Positions 59,859-64,000 of a stretch of 64,000 bases of DNA are shown here, piece after piece (position 1 is the stretch's first letter; the number at the start of each line of letters is the position of its first letter). The translations under genes were made by a program, and so were the position numbers. The notes under the pieces are model-generated. The model saw only the letters and a program-made list of their open reading frames with translations, was not told where the DNA came from and made no database searches. This DNA is from Glaciecola siphonariae (lineage in GTDB: Bacteria > Pseudomonadota > Gammaproteobacteria > Enterobacterales > Alteromonadaceae), in the NCBI RefSeq assembly GCF_042652645.1, contig NZ_JBHSGU010000001.1, forward strand, positions 243,729 to 307,728, written 5' to 3'.

Positions 59859-60787
59859 GCACACAAGACGTTACTGCAAAACAAATTGCGCTGGTAAAAC
59901 AATTCTTGTTGTCTTTGCAAGACGATATTTGTGTGGCGCTCAGCGACATTGATGCTGTGGGTACTTTTACCGAAGATATGTGGGAGCGCGAAGAAGGTGG
60001 TGGTGGTCGTTCCCGAGTGATGAGCAATGGTCGCTTGATAGAGCAGGGTGGTGTTAATTTTTCTCATGTCTTTGGTACACAGATGCCACCATCAGCGACC
60101 GCCGCCAGACCGGAACTGGCGGGGCGAAACTTTCAAGCAATGGGCGTTTCTTTGGTGATTCATCCGCACTCTCCTTACATTCCTACTTCACACGCGAACG
60201 TACGATTTTTTATTGCTGAAAAGGAAGGTGAGGCCCCGATATGGTGGTTTGGTGGCGGGTTTGACCTTACACCAAGTTATGTTTTTGAAGAGGACGCTAG
60301 ACATTGGCATCAGGTGGCGTTTGATCTTTGCGCGCCATTTGGCGAGCAGGTATATCCAAAATACAAAAAGTGGTGCGATGACTATTTTTACCTGAAACAC
60401 CGAAAGGAAACGAGAGGTGTGGGCGGTTTGTTCTTCGACGATTTAAACAAGTGGGGCTTTGAGCAGTCATTTGCTTTTATTCAGGCGGTGGGTAAGGGGT
60501 ATATTGATGCTTATCTACCTATCATGGAGCGTCGACAGCATACCGAGTTTACCGAAAAACAACGACAGTTTCAGTTGTATCGTCGCGGTCGGTATGTCGA
60601 ATTTAATCTCGTTTACGATCGAGGCACTCTATTTGGCTTGCAAACGGGCGGCCGGACCGAGTCAATACTCATGTCTATGCCGCCTTTGGCTAGATGGGAG
60701 TATAACATGACGCCAGAGCCGGGCTCACAAGAGGCCAAGTTAGCTGGTTATTTAAAGGCGATAGACTGGTTAAATCTCGAGAGTTAG
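59855..60787 (+). CDS. hemF: Oxygen-dependent coproporphyrinogen-III oxidase
   Basis: A 310-residue oxygen-dependent oxidase of haem biosynthesis. WEREEGGGGRSRVMSNGRLI, WWFGGGFDLTPSYVFEED, ETRGVGGLFFDDLNKWG and FNLVYDRGTLFGLQTGGRTE are conserved blocks. It overlaps tsaC by ATGA, the usual tsaC-hemF-aroE order, though ompW is inserted before aroE here. Confidence 0.97.
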   Translation: MSTQDVTAKQIALVKQFLLSLQDDICVALSDIDAVGTFTEDMWEREEGGGGRSRVMSNGRLIEQGGVNFSHVFGTQMPPSATAARPELAGRNFQAMGVSLVIHPHSPYIPTSHANVRFFIAEKEGEAPIWWFGGGFDLTPSYVFEEDARHWHQVAFDLCAPFGEQVYPKYKKWCDDYFYLKHRKETRGVGGLFFDDLNKWGFEQSFAFIQAVGKGYIDAYLPIMERRQHTEFTEKQRQFQLYRRGRYVEFNLVYDRGTLFGLQTGGRTESILMSMPPLARWEYNMTPEPGSQEAKLAGYLKAIDWLNLES

Positions 60788-60806
60788 GTCTAATCTTCGA
60801 AAAAAC

Positions 60807-60897
60807 TTGATTTGGATCAACTGAACAAACGTTGCTAAATCCCTGTTTTAAAAACATTAATCTAGATCAATGTTATGTGCTCCTGCGTAAGTATGAT
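60807..60897 (+). promoter_or_regulatory. ompW promoter with two FNR-type boxes
   Basis: A perfect FNR box TTGATTTGGATCAA (60807-60820) and a one-mismatch box TTAATCTAGATCAA (60857-60870) lie 50 bases apart. A -10 element TATGAT (60892-60897) places the second box near -41 and the first near -91, the class II plus upstream-site layout of FNR-activated promoters. CRP-like factors recognise related half sites, so FNR/EtrA is the likelier but not the only regulator. Confidence 0.7.
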
Positions 60898-60924
60898 GGT
60901 GATAATCAATCAGGAGCAATACAA

Positions 60925-61662
60925 ATGAAAACATCATTATTAACAGTGGCGGTAGTGTCTGCATTAGCGGCAACATCAGGTAGTGTATTCGCTTACGAAA
61001 AAGGCGATTGGCTAGTGAGAGCCGGCGTTACAACTGTCGCACCAGATGCGTCAAGTACGCCCATATTCGCTGGCAGCCTTGACTTAGGGCAGGCATTACC
61101 GTCAATTGGTTCATCACTCACGGTTGATGTTGATAACAATACTCAGTTGGGTCTAAATATTGCGTATTTTGTTACCGACAACATCAATGTAGAAGTGTTA
61201 GCCGCAACGCCGTTTAAACACGATATATCGTTTGCCGCAGGTAAGTTGGCCGAAACAACTCACCTACCTCCCACGGTTACGGTGAACTACTTCTTTTTAG
61301 ATGGCTCTTCGAAGTTTCAGCCTTATGTTGGCGCCGGCGTAAACTATACAATTTTCTTTGACGAAGAGTTTGACGACGGTGCAGTTGCAGCCATTGAAAC
61401 AATTACTCAAGGAGACTTAGGCGCAGCAGCGACCGTGTCAAATCTAGACTTAGATGCATCTTTTGGATTATCTGCTCAGGTGGGCTTTGATTATGAAATT
61501 GCTGATGACATGTTTTTGAATGCGTCGGTTCGCTATATCGACATTGAAACAGAAGCTAATTTTGATATATCAGGTGTGCCTAGCGTCGCAACGTCTGGTT
61601 CTATCGAATCAGTGCAGATTGACCCATGGGTTTACACTATATCAGTAGGTTATAAGTTTTAA
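60925..61662 (+). CDS. ompW: OmpW-family outer-membrane protein
   Basis: A 245-residue protein with signal peptide MKTSLLTVAVVSALAATSGS ending V-F-A, then an eight-strand beta-barrel pattern: GDWLVRAGVTTVAP, NTQLGLNIAYFVTDNINVEV, PTVTVNYFFL, FQPYVGAGVNYTIFF and a closing aromatic strand ending in F (YTISVGYKF). Met at 60925 is chosen because AGGAG lies 8 bases upstream; the frame from 60832 covers the promoter. It forms a small hydrophobic-molecule channel in related bacteria. FNR-type regulation is suggested upstream. Confidence 0.92.
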   Translation: MKTSLLTVAVVSALAATSGSVFAYEKGDWLVRAGVTTVAPDASSTPIFAGSLDLGQALPSIGSSLTVDVDNNTQLGLNIAYFVTDNINVEVLAATPFKHDISFAAGKLAETTHLPPTVTVNYFFLDGSSKFQPYVGAGVNYTIFFDEEFDDGAVAAIETITQGDLGAAATVSNLDLDASFGLSAQVGFDYEIADDMFLNASVRYIDIETEANFDISGVPSVATSGSIESVQIDPWVYTISVGYKF

Positions 61663-61690
61663 TGACACAATAGTCTATAAGTCTGGTATC

Positions 61691-61720
61691 AAGCCTCTTG
61701 ATGATGCAAGGGGCTTTTTT
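61691..61720 (+). terminator. Terminator after ompW
   Basis: A 10-bp stem AAGCCTCTTG/CAAGGGGCTT (one G-T pair), loop ATGATG, then a T-run. Confidence 0.8.
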
Positions 61721-61772
61721 CTTTTCTAAAATTGATTACACTGGCACCACGGTGTGTATCAAATTATAAAAA

Positions 61773-62594
61773 ATGACTCCTAAAGCTTGTGTGTTCGGCA
61801 ATCCTATTGCGCAGAGTAAGTCTCCTATTATTCATCAACATTTTGCATCGCAGCAAGGCATCGCCTTATTGTATGAAAAACGTTGCCCTGAAGTAGCAGC
61901 CTTTGAGTCTGAACTTACCGCGTTCTTCGCGTCTGAGGAAACTGTGGGAGCAAATGTTACCGCTCCGTTTAAGGAGCGTGCACTTGTTTGGGCCAGCGAT
62001 TTAAGTGAACAAGCTAGGCGAGCAGGGGCGGTCAATACACTTATAAAACACGTAAACGGCATTACAGGCGACAACACCGATGGCGTTGGTATTGTGGCTG
62101 ACCTTGCCTTTCACGGCTTTGACATTAACGATAAAAATGTTCTGATGATTGGCGCTGGTGGTGCGGCCAGAGGAGCTCTGCCAGCTATTGTTGATGCAGG
62201 AGCAGCCTCACTTACCGTTTATAATAGAACGCGTGAACGGGCATCAGCACTTATAGAGCATGCGGGGAGCTATGTTGACGAAACTGCCTGTAATCTGCGC
62301 GTGTTCTCAAAAGGCATGAATGAATTTGATCTTATTATCAATGCCACAACATTAAGCTTACAAGGTCAACTTCCTGAATTACCGTCCACTATTTATGCTG
62401 ATGCAACACTTGCTTACGACATGGTTTATTTAGACAAGGATACTGTTTTTATGGATGCGGCATTAAATGCGGGTTGTACAAAAGTAGTCGACGGGTTAGG
62501 TATGTTGCTTGAACAAGCCGCATTTAGCTTTGAGCACTGGTTTGGTGTAAAACCGAACACAGACGAATTAAGAGAAAAGCTTCGACAGAACTAG
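61773..62594 (+). CDS. aroE: Shikimate dehydrogenase
   Basis: A 273-residue NADPH-dependent enzyme of aromatic amino acid synthesis. NPIAQSKSPIIHQHFA binds shikimate, NVTAPFKERA supplies the catalytic Lys, and MIGAGGAARGALPA with YNRTRERA binds NADPH. The C-terminal DGLGMLLEQAAFSFEHWFG is typical. It is convergent with the following gene. Confidence 0.97.
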   Translation: MTPKACVFGNPIAQSKSPIIHQHFASQQGIALLYEKRCPEVAAFESELTAFFASEETVGANVTAPFKERALVWASDLSEQARRAGAVNTLIKHVNGITGDNTDGVGIVADLAFHGFDINDKNVLMIGAGGAARGALPAIVDAGAASLTVYNRTRERASALIEHAGSYVDETACNLRVFSKGMNEFDLIINATTLSLQGQLPELPSTIYADATLAYDMVYLDKDTVFMDAALNAGCTKVVDGLGMLLEQAAFSFEHWFGVKPNTDELREKLRQN

Positions 62595-62603
62595 TCAGGT
62601 TGT

Positions 62604-63134
62604 TTAAGCGCTTAAATACTCATCTTTTAATGTTACATAGTTAGTTGCTGATGTTCGCAAAAAGCTTAGTTCAACTTGATTAAGCTCACGCGCCTTACGC
62701 ATTGGATTACCGACGTATAAATAGCCACTTTGTAAACGTTTGTTAGGGGGAACTAGCGTACCCGCTCCAATCAGAACATCATCTTCAACAACTGCACCAT
62801 CCATAATAATCGCGCCCATACCAACCAAAATGCGGTTTCCAAGCGTACATCCATGCAACATGCATTTGTGACCAACGGTAACATCGTCACCGATGATGAG
62901 TGGAAAGCCGTCTGGGTTTTGTGCGGACTTGCGTGTTAGGTGTAATACGCTGCCATCCTGAATATTGGTGCGCTTGCCAATTCGCATGTAATTTACGTCA
63001 CCTCTTGCAGCAACTAATGGCCATATACTTGAATCGCTACCTATTTGAATGTCACCAACCAGTATGGAGGAATCATCTATATACACTGTTTTGTCAAAGC
63101 TAGGACTTTGACCTTTATATGCTCGTATATTCAT
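62604..63134 (-). CDS. Gamma carbonic anhydrase-family hexapeptide-repeat protein (YrdA-like)
   Basis: A 176-residue left-handed beta-helix protein with hexapeptide repeats. His residues at the expected metal positions are in GSVLHLTRK, VTVGHKCMLHGC. E. coli YrdA sits near the same aroE neighbourhood; whether this one hydrates CO2 is unknown. Its stop lies 9 bases from the convergent aroE stop, and the TTTAAGCGCTTAAA palindrome covers its end. Confidence 0.92.
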   Translation of the reverse strand: MNIRAYKGQSPSFDKTVYIDDSSILVGDIQIGSDSSIWPLVAARGDVNYMRIGKRTNIQDGSVLHLTRKSAQNPDGFPLIIGDDVTVGHKCMLHGCTLGNRILVGMGAIIMDGAVVEDDVLIGAGTLVPPNKRLQSGYLYVGNPMRKARELNQVELSFLRTSATNYVTLKDEYLSA

Positions 63135-63244
63135 TCAAAGTACCTGTGAATGTTAAATTATTTAACGTTTGAGTTCAGCGATTAAACGGATTGTACTATT
63201 ATTCAGCGTTTAAACAGAAACTCTAAATTATTTTAAAAATAAGC

Positions 63245-63272
63245 TTGATTGCCATCGTTAGTTCTGTAAAAT
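63245..63272 (+). promoter_or_regulatory. rRNA operon promoter P1
   Basis: -35 TTGATT, 16-base spacer, -10 TAAAAT, then a GC-rich GCGCGCTCGC discriminator typical of stringently controlled rRNA promoters. Confidence 0.65.
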
Positions 63273-63395
63273 GCGCGCTCGCTTCAAGGAGAAGTCAAAC
63301 AAACGCGCTTAGGTGAGTTATTAAGCATGTTCGTGAAGGCCTTGTTTGAAGCGGGTTTCAAGCAAATATGAATTTAGAAATTTTAAATTAAAAGC

Positions 63396-63423
63396 TTGAC
63401 TCCCTGATGCAAGTCTGTAAGAT
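63396..63423 (+). promoter_or_regulatory. rRNA operon promoter P2
   Basis: -35 TTGACT, 16-base spacer, -10 TAAGAT, similar in surrounding sequence to P1 151 bases upstream. Confidence 0.7.
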
Positions 63424-63570
63424 ACGCATCCCGCTTGAGAGGCTTACCTCTGAAGCGATTCGCAAATATTGCGAACGTGCAGCACGGCACGACTCAACAA
63501 ACCGCTACAGGTAATGTTAGTCACCTTGCGCAAGAAGTTTTCGAAACTCGTTTCAAAAATTTTGCACGAC

Positions 63571-63582
63571 AGCTCTTTAACA
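63571..63582 (+). promoter_or_regulatory. rRNA antitermination boxA
   Basis: AGCTCTTTAACA matches the E. coli boxA core TGCTCTTTAACA at 11 of 12 bases in the expected place in the rRNA leader; it would load NusB/NusE. Confidence 0.75.
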
Positions 63583-63675
63583 ATTTATAACAAGATAATC
63601 TGTGTGGGCACTCATTAAGAGTGTCTACGACAAAATTTATATCGTTTCTTGGCAACAAGAAACACCGATAGTATT

Positions 63676-64000
63676 CAATTGAAGAGTTTGATCATGGCTC
63701 AGATTGAACGCTGGCGGCAGGCCTAACACATGCAAGTCGAACGGAAACATGTCTAGCTTGCTAGATGATGTCGAGTGGCGGACGGGTGAGTAATGCCTGG
63801 GAATTTGCCTTTGCGAGGGGGATAACCATTGGAAACGATGGCTAATACCGCATAATACCTACGGGTCAAAGGGGGGACTAGTTCCTCCCGCGTGAAGAGG
63901 AGCCCAGGTGAGATTAGCTAGTTGGTGGGGTAAAGGCTCACCAAGGCGACGATCTCTAGCTGTTCTGAGAGGAAGATCAGCCACACTGGAACTGAGACAC
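63676..64000 (+). rRNA. 16S ribosomal RNA, 5' part (truncated by window end)
   Basis: From the 5' end CAATTGAAGAGTTTGATCAT onward, with the universal GGCTCAGATTGAACGCTGGC primer region and AACACATGCAAGTCGAACGG. The variable V1-V2 region contains GGCTAATACCGCATAATACC, typical of Alteromonadales. The gene runs off the right edge after about 325 bases. Confidence 0.98.

Noticed and set aside
1..64000. CRISPR array, prophage or tRNA genes
   Set aside because: No regularly spaced repeats, phage gene cluster or cloverleaf-like sequence was recognised when reading the window.

Overview
The window is chromosomal DNA from the replication-origin region of a gammaproteobacterium, most likely a marine member of the Alteromonadaceae. 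The basis is the classic origin gene block (atp operon, parB-parA-rsmG-mnmG, mnmE-yidC-yidD-rnpA-rpmH, dnaA-dnaN-recF-gyrB), protein sequences close to Alteromonas/Glaciecola/Shewanella relatives, and the first 325 bases of a 16S rRNA gene at the right edge. The genus cannot be fixed from the window alone.

Layout. 1-4.2 kb is accessory: the C-terminal part of a LamG-like protein, a Tat-exported partner, a GFA-type zinc protein, and a gene-free stretch with two different inverted-repeat elements, the second of which abuts a small membrane-protein gene. 4.2-11.7 kb holds two small membrane proteins, ApbE with a second GFA protein, aconitase AcnA, and a periplasmic binding protein followed by a chemoreceptor. 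11.8-18.8 kb is the complete F-type ATP synthase operon atpIBEFHAGDC on the minus strand, with a good sigma70 promoter. 19.0-23.3 kb is parB-parA-rsmG-mnmG. 23.3-23.9 kb is an oriC candidate with an E. coli-like R1/R4 DnaA-box spacing. 23.9-26.2 kb holds a rhombosortase-type lipoprotein and a DnaT/DnaC-like helicase-loader pair. 26.2-31.3 kb is mioC, mnmE, yajQ, yidC, yidD, rnpA and rpmH on the minus strand; 31.3-31.9 kb is a second DnaA-box cluster (dnaA promoter or alternative origin); 31.9-38.0 kb is dnaA-dnaN-recF-gyrB on the plus strand, with two perfect parS sites inside recF.

38-49.5 kb carries a CPA-type antiporter, a lipoprotein behind glyQ-glyS, yihI-DUF2489, a probable unannotated structured RNA, cytochrome c4, engB and polA. 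49.9-60.8 kb carries trkH, trkA-rsmB-fmt-def (minus strand), and a LysM protein followed by dprA-smg-zinc-finger protein-tsaC-hemF (plus strand). 60.8-64 kb carries ompW behind two FNR-type boxes, aroE, a gamma-carbonic-anhydrase-like gene, and the leader and start of an rRNA operon with tandem promoters.

Most of the window is conserved housekeeping sequence. The observations most worth following are the ~215-nt multi-hairpin RNA candidate between cytochrome c4 and yihI, the two inverted-repeat elements at 3.7-4.2 kb, the helicase-loader pair beside the origin, the two competing origin candidates, the parS sites in recF, and the FNR-type architecture upstream of ompW.
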